Made by a program: the position numbers and the translations under genes | Assembly: GCA_964401385.1 (NCBI GenBank) | Contig: CAYNYF010000083.1 | Location: 1-18,876 of the forward strand | Length of the DNA stretch: 18,876 bases | From: CAYNYF01 sp964401385 | Lineage (GTDB): Bacteria; Planctomycetota; Phycisphaerae; SM23-33 | Reading direction: 5' to 3' | The notes under the pieces: model-generated | What the model was told of the DNA's origin: nothing | The model's database searches: none | The model's input: only the letters and a program-made list of their open reading frames with translations | Shown: positions 1-7,584 of the stretch, one piece after another | How positions within the stretch are numbered: position 1 is the first letter of the stretch | Layout: every line of letters begins with the position of its first letter

Positions 1-70
<70 letters not shown>

Positions 71-490
71 TTTTCTAACTCGCCTCGAGATTTGCTCTTG
101 CGGCTCTCGTCGCCTTTTTGGTTCCGCCGGAAGTGCATCGACGCAACCTATCACAAAGGCATCATATGCCCTCGGACGGCTGCTAGGAAAGCGGTCGTCG
201 TCGCCCCATGAGGGGCGTTAATTCCCACGACTCATTGGCTTCACGGACCTTACGTCAATACCCCTGCCATCCTCCGCCTGCGATCGAGTCCGTAGCGGTC
301 CGTTAGACCACCGCATTATGAATCCGGAGCTCGTTCGCACGTTCAGCAATTCGGGCTGCCACGTTGGCTGTCTGCGGTAACCGGGGCAGGATTGGCGGTA
401 GGTTGCCCCGGGGGAGGCAGGTCCGCAAGGGATCGGCGACGCCATCTACTGACAGATTGAAAGGCGTACACTGCGACCATACGGAACGCA
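71..490. other. Gene-free left end of cassette 1
   Basis: These 420 bases contain no convincing gene. Short open frames are present on both strands but overlap each other. One minus-strand frame (303-491) ends in a protein-like stretch (ANVAARIAERANELRIHNAV) that I cannot place; it may be a gene remnant. The first 25 bases resemble the left end of cassette 2. Confidence 0.5.
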
Positions 491-1363
491 TTATTCTTCA
501 GAGTCGAACCGGAACGTGCTGCCAACGCCCGGGAGAGTGCAACGCGCGCCAAAGCGCCGCTTGAACAGCTCCCGGGCGGCGCGGCCGGAGCAGTGGCAAG
601 GCCCGACTTCCTGAACGTTCAGTTCCTCGAAGCGGTCGATCACGGCCTCGATGTTGGACTTGGACTGCCCGCCCATGTGGAAGCCGCCCATCACCAAGTG
701 TATCGGCCCGTTCGTAATCCGCTTGGCCTCGGCGGCCATATCCGCCACACCCGGGTGAGCACAACCGGTAATCAAAACCCACCCATCGCGGCACTTGATA
801 CATAGCCCTTGTTCCTCAATTGCACCTTTGCCCAAGGTGCCCGTAGTTCGGACGCTGCGGCAGATGATTTCAGACTCCTCCGCTTCCGTCAGTTGAGCGC
901 CAAGTGATCGAATCTCCTTTTTCAGCGCGGCTGGAAAACCCGTGGGGATGTAAACCGCAACGCCAGGGCGGATTCTTAGGACTGATGGCAATCCGCCGGT
1001 GTGGTCGCCGTGAACATGGCTGAGCACTATCGCATCGATTTCCTTCGGGTCGATGTTTAGCCGGCGCATGTTTCCCAGCAAAATCCGACCGTCGCCGCCC
1101 GTGTCAAACAGGATAGTCTCCTGGGGCAATTGAATGATGCAGGCAAAACCCCAGGCAGGCGTAAGGCCTTCCGTGCCCGGGTTGTTGTCATAGACGATGG
1201 TCACTGCAATGTCCCCTTTCTCCGCTGACCTTGTTGAAGGTAGTTCCGGTGCTTTTGGCACCGAACGGCAGCCCAGAAAAGACAGCATCACGTTTGCCAT
1301 TATGGCGGCGATTGTCGCCCATAGCCTCGTCACGAACAGAATAGCGGAATTCCCGGCTCGCAT
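491..1363 (-). CDS. Metallo-beta-lactamase-fold hydrolase, putative lipoprotein (COG1237-like)
   Basis: The 290-residue product has an N-terminal hydrophobic segment ending at Cys32 (FLGC), a near-lipobox, so it is probably an exported lipoprotein. The metal-binding motif HVHGDH is at 116-121, preceded by FDTGG (86-90). Further likely ligands are His203 (TGCAHPGV), His229 (GGFHMGG) and His257 (GPCHCSG). This motif order fits the COG1237 branch, which includes dihydropterin/RFAP synthase-like enzymes and uncharacterised hydrolases. The substrate cannot be read from sequence. No strong ribosome site precedes the ATG at 1363; an internal Met22 is an alternative start. A perfect TATAAT lies about 48 bases upstream on the same strand. 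The gene diverges from the TrmO-like gene in cassette 1. Confidence 0.88.
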   Translation of the reverse strand: MRAGNSAILFVTRLWATIAAIMANVMLSFLGCRSVPKAPELPSTRSAEKGDIAVTIVYDNNPGTEGLTPAWGFACIIQLPQETILFDTGGDGRILLGNMRRLNIDPKEIDAIVLSHVHGDHTGGLPSVLRIRPGVAVYIPTGFPAALKKEIRSLGAQLTEAEESEIICRSVRTTGTLGKGAIEEQGLCIKCRDGWVLITGCAHPGVADMAAEAKRITNGPIHLVMGGFHMGGQSKSNIEAVIDRFEELNVQEVGPCHCSGRAARELFKRRFGARCTLPGVGSTFRFDSEE

Positions 1364-1410
1364 GACCGACCCACAAGTATGAAGAAGCCGCTCAAATACC
1401 CTTGTAATTT

Positions 1411-1416
1411 ATTATA
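1411..1416 (-). promoter_or_regulatory. -10 box (TATAAT) for the metallo-beta-lactamase-fold gene
   Basis: Read on the minus strand, 1416 to 1411 is TATAAT, in an AT-rich patch that stands out in GC-rich DNA. It lies about 48 bases upstream of the ATG at 1363. No convincing -35 hexamer is present at 16-18 bases, so the call rests on the -10 box and its position. Confidence 0.4.
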
Positions 1417-1503
1417 CTCAAGCCGGCGAGCCAAGACAGACTGCTCTTGGGTCCGTACATGACGAATTCCGGTATCAACCGTGCTGCCACCAGGAACATC
1501 GCG

Positions 1504-2028
1504 ATGTCCGAGAAAAAGAGCCAGTGGAAATGCAGCGAGTGCGGCCGGGACAGTGGGAAGCTTTCAACACGATTCATTGACAATAAGCCGGTTTGCCTGA
1601 ACTGCTTATACGGTAGTGTTGACCCCGTGTCTATCTGGCCCATCGGTTTTGTGGTCGATGACAGGAAGCGATCTCGTGAGGCGTTCGGAACCACTGGCGG
1701 CCGTGTCTCAGAGATTCGGTTATCCTCCGGCATGGCCAGGTTCATGAAAGGTTTGGCGGATGAGACTCATCTTACCGTTGTGTGGCAACTTCACGAGGTC
1801 AGGCCGATCAAAAGCATTTTTCGCCGCGGCTGGGATGGTAAAGAAGTTGGACCGTTTGCATCGCGCAGTCCGGGCCGCCTAACCCCGATAGCCGTTACGG
1901 ATGTGGAACTTCTTGGGGCCAAGGGAACGACGCTAACAGTTCGCGGCCTGGATGCCGTCAATGGGACACCGGTGCTTGATATCAAAGTTGCGACGGAAAG
2001 TCTGCGGCGAACCAACAAGCGCAACTGA
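1504..2028 (+). CDS. Zinc-ribbon TsaA/TrmO-like protein
   Basis: The 174-residue product starts with a CxxC...CxxC zinc ribbon (Cys10, 13, 31, 34), followed by a TsaA-like fold. The signature FASRSPGRLTPIAV at 118-131 matches the family pattern (GVFATRSPHRPNPIG), and GLDAVNGTPVLDIKV at 148-162 matches the family's GTPVLDIKPY region. Known TrmO proteins use SAM to methylate the t6A37 base of some tRNAs. The usual PNPIG is LTPIA here, so activity is uncertain, and an N-terminal zinc ribbon is not part of the standard enzyme. The start at 1504 is chosen because AGGA at 1492-1495 sits 8 bases upstream; an in-frame ATG at 1447 lacks such a site. The stop lies one base before repeat copy 2. A tRNA-acting protein inside a tRNA-targeted cassette is striking. 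Confidence 0.82.
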   Translation: MSEKKSQWKCSECGRDSGKLSTRFIDNKPVCLNCLYGSVDPVSIWPIGFVVDDRKRSREAFGTTGGRVSEIRLSSGMARFMKGLADETHLTVVWQLHEVRPIKSIFRRGWDGKEVGPFASRSPGRLTPIAVTDVELLGAKGTTLTVRGLDAVNGTPVLDIKVATESLRRTNKRN

Positions 2029-2029
2029 A

Positions 2030-2075
<46 letters not shown>

Positions 2076-2386
2076 TTACTTAACTGGCGGCGAGAGTTGA
2101 GGTTTTGGGTCTCGCTGCTTTTCTTTTTGTGCCGCCGAGAGCCCGCTGATACGAACCCGATACGTCCCGGAGGACGCTTTCGAAGGGAAGCCTCGCGTGT
2201 GGGGCGACCGCAACGCCTGCGGCATCATCCTGGTCTAGTACCGCAAGGTTTATAGGCTTAATCTTGCAGGTGCTATTGGTGCGGATAGCCACGTACCTTC
2301 TCGATTCCGGCAAAGAGGCTTCACATTTGCCGTCGCCAACGCGGGACAGGTCTTGCTCGACAGGCAGCCGAGCATCTGAAGACTGT
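2076..2386. other. Gene-free left end of cassette 2
   Basis: About 310 bases with no convincing complete gene. It holds the 19-bp repeat at 2146-2164. A plus-strand frame ending at 2237 with TAG reads like a protein C-terminus (WGDRNACGIILV) and could be the tail of a lost gene, but has no recognised relative. Confidence 0.45.
2146..2164 (+). repeat. Subterminal 19-bp repeat, left copy (CTGATACGAACCCGATACG)
   Basis: It matches 4069-4087 at 16 of 19 positions in the same orientation. Internally it is a GATACG motif repeated at 11-bp spacing. It may be a recombinase arm site. Because the differences fall at third positions of one plus-strand frame, a shared coding remnant is an alternative. 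Confidence 0.5.
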
Positions 2387-3952
2387 CTATTCGAGCATCA
2401 GGATTTCGTACAAAGAAAGATATCCGTCCAGCACGTCAAAACGAAGCTCAACCAATTCAATGGGTTTACTGAAGCGCAACTCGAAGAACGCTTTCTCATC
2501 GCCGCTCGTCCCACCCTTGGGCAAAGAAGGCAGAAGAACCCGCCGCTGACCATTGATCGTCAGAGAAACCGTTTTGAAGGATCCGGTGCCCCAGACAGTA
2601 AGCTTCGCCAGAATGCCGATTCCTCTTGTCTTCGGTCGCTCTTTGTAGCGCACCGAGTATGTTCCTATCTTAGCCCTATTGGCTCCCCAGTCCGTATCCA
2701 GGGATCCGTCAACCCACTTGAGTGCCCCATCATGCGTTGCGCGCCAGCCGCGATCGTTGACTTCCGCGGCGGCAAAGGAGAACTTCATCTTCCCGACTTT
2801 CCTCAAATCAGCCGGTTTGGTCTGATCATACAGGGTAATCTTAGGCTCCGGGACTTGCTGCTTGAGGATTCGCGCAACCTCCTCACGGCGCTTCAAAACC
2901 TGCTGGCGCATCGTTGGGTTCAGGGGGATGAGAGCATACTCCCCCTTCTCCATGGAGAACATGCCGATATCCAGGAATTTATCGAACCTCAAGGTTCCGG
3001 ACTGGTTGGACAAGTCCAGGATGAGGTCGCCCTGTTGATCTATCCGCCCCGAGAACTTCAGACCGCGTGGCGGCAGGGAGGCCGCATCAACGCCGGAGCC
3101 GGTGAACGTAAGCTGCTCGACGTCCTTGCTCGTCGCTTTTAGGGTGGTGCCCCACGCCTCGAGATTGTTACGAACCAGAAGCAGGCCGTGCTCGTTCGTG
3201 GCGGCCCGGAAGCGCGGGAGGAGCTTGGCTCTGGCTTCTTCCCGTCGGATGCGCTCTATCTCGGCACGCTTCTGGGCCTCGATTCTTTCCCTCCTGACTT
3301 GTTCGTCCGCGGCAGCTTTTCTAGCATCGAGGCGTTTGCGGCTCTCCGCATCCCGCCGGGCCTTGTCTCGCTGGAAGCCCCTGGAAGGAGGACTTTCGGC
3401 CGGAACGGCTGGTGATGGGCGCCTCGCCCGGCCGTGCGGTGGTGTGGCCCTCTCACTTCCGGCAGTGCTCTTACGCGTGGCTTCATGGGCTGAGACAGTG
3501 GCCGCGGCACCGATGAAGAAGATGGGCCAGAGGGCTATCATGATGGCCACCGCGCAGACGACCGTTCCTGCAATCGGCAGACTCATCCCAGAGCGTTTCC
3601 CGCTGATGGAGACAATGAAACCGATAACTCCGAACAGCAGCCCCAACCCACTGAGCGGCAGGCTCACCACTCCGAAAAGGGGGATCCAGCACGTGATGCA
3701 AGCCAGTACCCCAAGGAGAATTGCAGCAAGCCCGAACCCACTCATTGCTTTCGGTCCCTTGACATTCATGGTCTGATTGGCAGGCTGGGGCGCAGCCGGC
3801 TGCGGCGCCGTTGCTGCTGGTTGAACTACTGGCGGTATCGGTTGGGGCACAATCACCATGTGCCCGCAAGACGCACATCTCTCCGAATGCCCAGCAAGGG
3901 AATCCGGTACGCTCATCGTCTCATGGCACTTCGGACACTTGAAGTCTATCAT
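2387..3952 (-). CDS. Zinc-ribbon membrane protein with coiled coil and C-terminal beta-sandwich
   Basis: The 521-residue product begins with a zinc ribbon (Cys6, 9, 26, 29), then a Pro/Ala/Gln linker, hydrophobic segments at about 72-118 and 122-153 (three or four membrane helices with a DUF4190-like look), and a charged Arg/Ala/Glu-rich coiled-coil stretch at about 190-245. The C-terminal part (about 370-521) ends FELRFSKPIELVELRFDVLD then YLSLYEILMLE, which resembles the closing strands of F5/8 type C (discoidin-like) carbohydrate-binding folds. The layout suggests a cytoplasmic sensor ribbon linked across the membrane to an outside binding domain; function is unknown. The ATG at 3952 has AGGGG seven bases upstream. 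It is the only gene of cassette 2. Confidence 0.85.
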   Translation of the reverse strand: MIDFKCPKCHETMSVPDSLAGHSERCASCGHMVIVPQPIPPVVQPAATAPQPAAPQPANQTMNVKGPKAMSGFGLAAILLGVLACITCWIPLFGVVSLPLSGLGLLFGVIGFIVSISGKRSGMSLPIAGTVVCAVAIMIALWPIFFIGAAATVSAHEATRKSTAGSERATPPHGRARRPSPAVPAESPPSRGFQRDKARRDAESRKRLDARKAAADEQVRRERIEAQKRAEIERIRREEARAKLLPRFRAATNEHGLLLVRNNLEAWGTTLKATSKDVEQLTFTGSGVDAASLPPRGLKFSGRIDQQGDLILDLSNQSGTLRFDKFLDIGMFSMEKGEYALIPLNPTMRQQVLKRREEVARILKQQVPEPKITLYDQTKPADLRKVGKMKFSFAAAEVNDRGWRATHDGALKWVDGSLDTDWGANRAKIGTYSVRYKERPKTRGIGILAKLTVWGTGSFKTVSLTINGQRRVLLPSLPKGGTSGDEKAFFELRFSKPIELVELRFDVLDGYLSLYEILMLE

Positions 3953-4068
3953 TGACTAACCCCTTTCGCATCGGACACAGCATGCGAGTAAATTCCTAAC
4001 CAACCAGGATTCTAGGGAGCACCTCTCCAAGACGCAAGCCCCTCTTACCCAAGATTTGGGAAGTGCCC

Positions 4069-4087
4069 CTGATACGTACCTGATATG
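4069..4087 (+). repeat. Subterminal 19-bp repeat, right copy (CTGATACGTACCTGATATG)
   Basis: This is the partner of 2146-2164 (16 of 19 identical, same orientation). It lies about 150 bases before repeat copy 3 and directly precedes the 10-bp tandem repeat array. Confidence 0.5.
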
Positions 4088-4090
4088 CTG

Positions 4091-4140
4091 CCCATGCCCG
4101 CTGAGTACCGTTGGCTACCGTTGATTCCCGCTGGCTCCCG
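4091..4140 (+). repeat. Degenerate 10-bp tandem repeat, four to five units
   Basis: Four consecutive decamers (CTGAGTACCG, TTGGCTACCG, TTGATTCCCG, CTGGCTCCCG) fit a common YTGRNTMCCG-like pattern, with a weaker fifth unit (CCCATGCCCG) before them. One turn of the helix per unit would place bound proteins on one face of DNA. It could be an integrase or excisionase binding array at the cassette end; this is inferred from position only. Confidence 0.5.
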
Positions 4141-4238
4141 CGCCTAAGGACAACCAGAAGTTTCGAGTATTTCGAGAGTTCAATCATAAGAGGCGACCCG
4201 GAGCCGGGTCACGGGTTTCTGTCGATTTCACCCTCCGA

Positions 4239-4285
<47 letters not shown>

Positions 4286-4296
4286 TTTCGGCACAG

Positions 4297-4319
4297 GGCC
4301 TGTCAGCGATTCACAGGCC
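4297..4319 (-). terminator. Weak candidate hairpin downstream of the YetA/PcRGLX-like gene
   Basis: Arms GGCCTGT (4297-4303) and ACAGGCC (4313-4319) are perfect inverted repeats around a 9-base loop, 50 bases past the stop of the minus-strand gene. There is no clear U-tract on that strand, so it could equally be a recombination-end structure next to repeat copy 3. Confidence 0.3.
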
Positions 4320-4368
4320 TTGCGTATTTGTGCCCTCCCCTTCGACGGCTCCGCAGCCGTGTCGGACG

Positions 4369-7300
4369 CTACCTGGCTGCGGGGACGATCCGCGCCAGCT
4401 CCGCTGATAGGACGGCCTCGTGGCCGGGGGCGAAGGCGTTCTGCTGCACCCATTCCGGCGGCGGCGTCTTGGTCTGCGCCGGCTCGTCGATCACCGGCGG
4501 CGGGGCGGCGGCGCGCATCAGCTCGTCCAGGTCGATCAGCGGCAGGCGGTGCAGCCGGGCGGCCTGGTAGATCGTCGCGTTGACCAGCCAGGCGAACGGG
4601 CCCAGATGCGAGCACGGCGGCAGCGTCGCCAGGATGGGAATGCTCCCGGCCGAGAGGATGCGGCGGACGAGGAGGGTGTAGTTGGCCTCGAAGTCGGTCC
4701 GCTCCGGGTGCCCACTGGGCAGGTCGGACCCGCCGGCCAGCACGACCGCGTACCGCGGCTGGTGGCGGCTGAGCAGGCCGTCGATCGCGCCGACGGCGTC
4801 GGCAAGCCGCCAGCCGGGATGGTTCCCGAACGCCCGGCCGCGACGGCCTTCGGGCGCGCATGCGGCCGCAAGTTCGTCGCCGAGGTACAGCGTCTCCCCC
4901 GCCGCCCGGCAGGCGGCCTCCAGCCGCGGGAGATTCTCGGCCCAGTTGCAGACGGGCTCGACGACGTCGATCTCGCCCGCCGGCCGCGGCGGGATCGCCC
5001 CCTCCAGATACGGCAGCACCATCGGGGCGTAGTAGGTGCTCTGGCAGACCCCCTTGAGCGAGCTCAGGTCGCCGACGTGCTCCAGCACGCGCTGCTGGAT
5101 CGCGCGGATGAGGGGCAGGTAGCGCTCGGCGTTGCCGGTCAGGCGATACGCCCGGGCCAGCGTCAGCACCGCCATGTTGCCCATGCCCTTGCGGTAGATG
5201 CCGCCGATGGACTCATACGCCGTGGACTCGCGCGACGGCTTGTACAGGTGGGCGATGAGCCCGTCGAGATCACCGGCGAAGCCGTGGTCGATGAGGAAGT
5301 CGGCCAGGTTCACGATGGCCGAGGAGACCTGCCGGCGGTACGGGCAGCCGGGGTAGACCTTCAGGAGCTGCGTGTATCCGTTGGTGATGGAATCGGCCAG
5401 CCAGGGCGAGCAGGCGTAGCCGTCCTCGTGCCGGCTCCACCAGATGCCGTCGCCGTGGCGGCCCCAGTCGTTCACCATGTACTGCCGGGCGGCCCAGATC
5501 ATGGGCTCCAGGTAGCGGTCGTCCCACGTCAGCTCGTAGGCGTAGCACAGCACGGTGAAGAGGTACCCGCCGAGATAGCGCCAGGTGCCCGTGCCGCCGA
5601 TGCGATACCAATCGTCGCCGAGGTAGACCGGCAGCGACCAGAAGATCACGTCCCTGGCCCGCGGGTCGCCGGTGAGGAACCAGTAGTTGGCCAGGCCCGC
5701 GAGGAAGACGTGGCCGGGGTCGGTGTCCATGTCCCGCTGGCCGTGGGAGTCTTCCCCCTCGAAGTGGCTGCCCGACTTGTCGTGCGACCGCTGGGGGTAA
5801 TTGCTCGTCTCGGGCGTATAGGTGTGGCTGTAGAGGATGTCGTACAGGTGGCGAGACGTCTCGGCCGCGAACTCCAGGTACTTCAGCTCGCCCGTGCGGT
5901 AGAACTGCTGGAGCATGCAGTAGGCCGGGTCGTACTCCTGGCAGCCCCAGTACGGGCCGACGAGGAAGTCGCCGAAGTTGAAGTACCCGTACCCGTCCTC
6001 GTGCTCGCGGAAGTGGTAGAAGCCGTCCGGGATCGTCCGCTCGCGGTTCAGGCCGGCCGAGAGCAGCTCGTCGTGCCTGGGGTGTGCCCGCCGGCCGTCC
6101 TGCACCGCCGGTGTGAGCGGCTGACGGCCGTACGCCCCGCTGGCGCAGTAACGCTCCGGCGTGCAGGTGGCGAACACCTCGGCCAAGTGGCCCAGGGCGG
6201 CCTGCTCGGCCCCGGCCGCGGCGGCGTCGCCGGCGTGGAAGTACAGCCACACGTCGTGCGTCTTGGCCATGCCCATCCAGTTGAAATTCCGCTCCAGCGG
6301 CTCGAGCTGAGCGCCCTCCGCCCAGTGCTCCAGGCGGAGGCCGCCGGCGCCGGCCGCAAGCCGCTTGGGGAACGTCTGCCAGAAGTACCTGACGGCCGCC
6401 GTGACGCCCCACCGCCCGTCGGACAGATCGATCCACCCGGGCGCCCGCCGACCGGAATCGACCTGCTCGCCGCCGGCCAGCACCTCGTAGGCGAAAGCCC
6501 GGCTTAGCCGATCCGGGCCGAGATTGTCTTTGTCGCAGCGATGGTGGAGATCCTGCTCCAGCACGAGCTGGCCGCCGCCCGAAAGCTTCGCCGACCGGCT
6601 CGCCGGGCGCGGCGCCCGCCTGCAAGCTGGTGGGCAGGGCTCCGGCAGCATCTCGCCCACGCCGACGGTCGCCACGGCCTCGCCGGCCGAGACGTTGACG
6701 GGAAGCTCCAGGACGTGCGACTTCATCACCACCGGCTGGGAGCGGATCGCCGAGCGGTCCTGGCCCGTCGGGCCGTGGATCAGCGTCTCCTGTATCCGGA
6801 CGAAGGGCGAGCCCGCGTAGGCGAAGATCCGCACGACCGATTCGAACCGCTCGTCCAGCCTGGCTCGGACGCGAACCACCGCCAGCACCGGCCCGGCGCG
6901 CTCGAGCTGCACGTCGGGCGGGGAGGCGTTGACGCCGGCCTGCCCACCAGCTTGCAGGCGGGCCCGGCGATGATCGTAGGCGACGGTCAGGTTCGGCAGC
7001 TCCCGCGGGGAGACGATGCGGCCGTCCGGCCGGAAGCCGGTGCCATCGGCGTCCAGCCACACCTCGTCGAGGATGTTGAACCGCCGCTTGGAGATGACCA
7101 GCCGCAGGCTGCCCACGCCGCGGCCGGTGACGATGGTGACGGCGTCCGGGCCGTCGCTCGCCGTCAAGCCGGTGCGCGTGCCGTTCATGACGCCGGGGCC
7201 GCACTCCAGCCGGTACTGCCGCTCGCCGCCGGCCGGCACATCGGCCAGGAAGTGCAGGTGCAGCCACTTGACGAACCCGTTCGAGCCGCCCGGGTAGCTT

Positions 7301-7479
7301 CCCCACGTGGCGGCCACCTCGGCCTCGCAGGGCGCCTCGCTTCCTTCGGCGTCGAGCAGCCGGTACTGCCCCGCTTCTATCGCCTCGGCGGCCATTTCCC
7401 CGTCGGCGAACGGTACTCCACACGTGACCGGCCAGCCGCGCCGGTCGATCCGACCCGTCTCACGAACCGTCAACAACAT
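4369..7479 (-). CDS. YetA/PcRGLX-like (exo-rhamnogalacturonan lyase-type) protein with degenerate SGNH tail
   Basis: The product is about 1036 residues. The N-terminus (RETGRIDRRGWPVTCGVPFADGE, split here as RETGRIDRRGWP and VTCGVPFADGE) has the look of the YetA/PcRGLX barrel domain, followed by a beta-sandwich region and an alpha/alpha-toroid-like stretch at about 475-835, rich in Trp, Tyr, His and Asp. Relatives include PL26 exo-rhamnogalacturonan lyases; substrate is unproven. About residues 850-1036 resemble an SGNH hydrolase, but the GDS motif is GDE, GND is GSD, and the final DxxH is APGH, so the tail is probably inactive. The start at 7479 is chosen because GGAGG lies eight bases upstream; GTG at 7494 overlaps that site. 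No signal peptide is evident. Two inverted 25-bp repeats lie inside the gene. Confidence 0.75.
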   Translation of the reverse strand: MLLTVRETGRIDRRGWPVTCGVPFADGEMAAEAIEAGQYRLLDAEGSEAPCEAEVAATWGSYPGGSNGFVKWLHLHFLADVPAGGERQYRLECGPGVMNGTRTGLTASDGPDAVTIVTGRGVGSLRLVISKRRFNILDEVWLDADGTGFRPDGRIVSPRELPNLTVAYDHRRARLQAGGQAGVNASPPDVQLERAGPVLAVVRVRARLDERFESVVRIFAYAGSPFVRIQETLIHGPTGQDRSAIRSQPVVMKSHVLELPVNVSAGEAVATVGVGEMLPEPCPPACRRAPRPASRSAKLSGGGQLVLEQDLHHRCDKDNLGPDRLSRAFAYEVLAGGEQVDSGRRAPGWIDLSDGRWGVTAAVRYFWQTFPKRLAAGAGGLRLEHWAEGAQLEPLERNFNWMGMAKTHDVWLYFHAGDAAAAGAEQAALGHLAEVFATCTPERYCASGAYGRQPLTPAVQDGRRAHPRHDELLSAGLNRERTIPDGFYHFREHEDGYGYFNFGDFLVGPYWGCQEYDPAYCMLQQFYRTGELKYLEFAAETSRHLYDILYSHTYTPETSNYPQRSHDKSGSHFEGEDSHGQRDMDTDPGHVFLAGLANYWFLTGDPRARDVIFWSLPVYLGDDWYRIGGTGTWRYLGGYLFTVLCYAYELTWDDRYLEPMIWAARQYMVNDWGRHGDGIWWSRHEDGYACSPWLADSITNGYTQLLKVYPGCPYRRQVSSAIVNLADFLIDHGFAGDLDGLIAHLYKPSRESTAYESIGGIYRKGMGNMAVLTLARAYRLTGNAERYLPLIRAIQQRVLEHVGDLSSLKGVCQSTYYAPMVLPYLEGAIPPRPAGEIDVVEPVCNWAENLPRLEAACRAAGETLYLGDELAAACAPEGRRGRAFGNHPGWRLADAVGAIDGLLSRHQPRYAVVLAGGSDLPSGHPERTDFEANYTLLVRRILSAGSIPILATLPPCSHLGPFAWLVNATIYQAARLHRLPLIDLDELMRAAAPPPVIDEPAQTKTPPPEWVQQNAFAPGHEAVLSAELARIVPAAR
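6614..6638 (+). repeat. Intragenic 25-bp inverted repeat, copy 1
   Basis: Its core is GCCTGCAAGCTGGTGGGC. It is the exact reverse complement of 6939-6963, 300 bases away, and both lie within the YetA/PcRGLX-like gene. The unit itself can fold (GCCTGC with GCAGGG, one mismatch). It encodes the Pro/Cys/Ala/Arg-rich stretch PEPCPPACRRAPRP at about residues 281-294, which looks like an inserted loop. Confidence 0.85.
6939..6963 (-). repeat. Intragenic 25-bp inverted repeat, copy 2
   Basis: This is the exact reverse complement of 6614-6638. It encodes RRARLQAGGQAGV at about residues 171-183, another loop-like stretch. The unit folds as CCTGC/GCAGG. Presence in opposite orientation and in different reading contexts suggests a mobile palindromic element tolerated inside a gene, not a repeated protein motif. 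Confidence 0.85.
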
Positions 7480-7579
7480 GCCCATCGCCTCCACTACTCA
7501 TTGCCGCCCCGGAAATGCCCGGCCGATCCGGGGCGATTGGGCGAATACCTTACCAGTTGCCCCGCCCGCCGAGAAGGCC
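7477..7579. repeat. 103-bp duplicated leader block, copy 1
   Basis: It matches 10933-11035 over 103 bases with only about two differences (7481, 7486). It contains the GGAGG ribosome site, the start region and the upstream leader of the YetA/PcRGLX-like gene (minus strand). Similarity ends sharply at 7580 (CTGCC here, AAACC in the other copy). Confidence 0.92.
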
Positions 7580-7584
7580 CTGCC

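Noticed and set aside
2137..2237. Plus-strand protein-like tail ending WGDRNACGIILV
   Set aside because: It may be a gene remnant, but no start or family is recognisable, so it is mentioned only within the gene-free region.
3996..4187. Minus-strand 63-codon frame near att copy 3, considered as an integrase fragment
   Set aside because: No tyrosine recombinase motif (R...HxxR...Y) is visible.
4420..6507. Plus-strand open frame of 695 codons
   Set aside because: Antisense shadow of the same gene; composition is Arg/Val/Pro/Ala-rich with no domain pattern.
5270..7423. Minus-strand open frame of 717 codons inside the YetA/PcRGLX-like gene
   Set aside because: It is an Arg/Gly/Pro-rich shadow of the real gene in another frame, a usual effect of high GC; the real frame has sensible domains.
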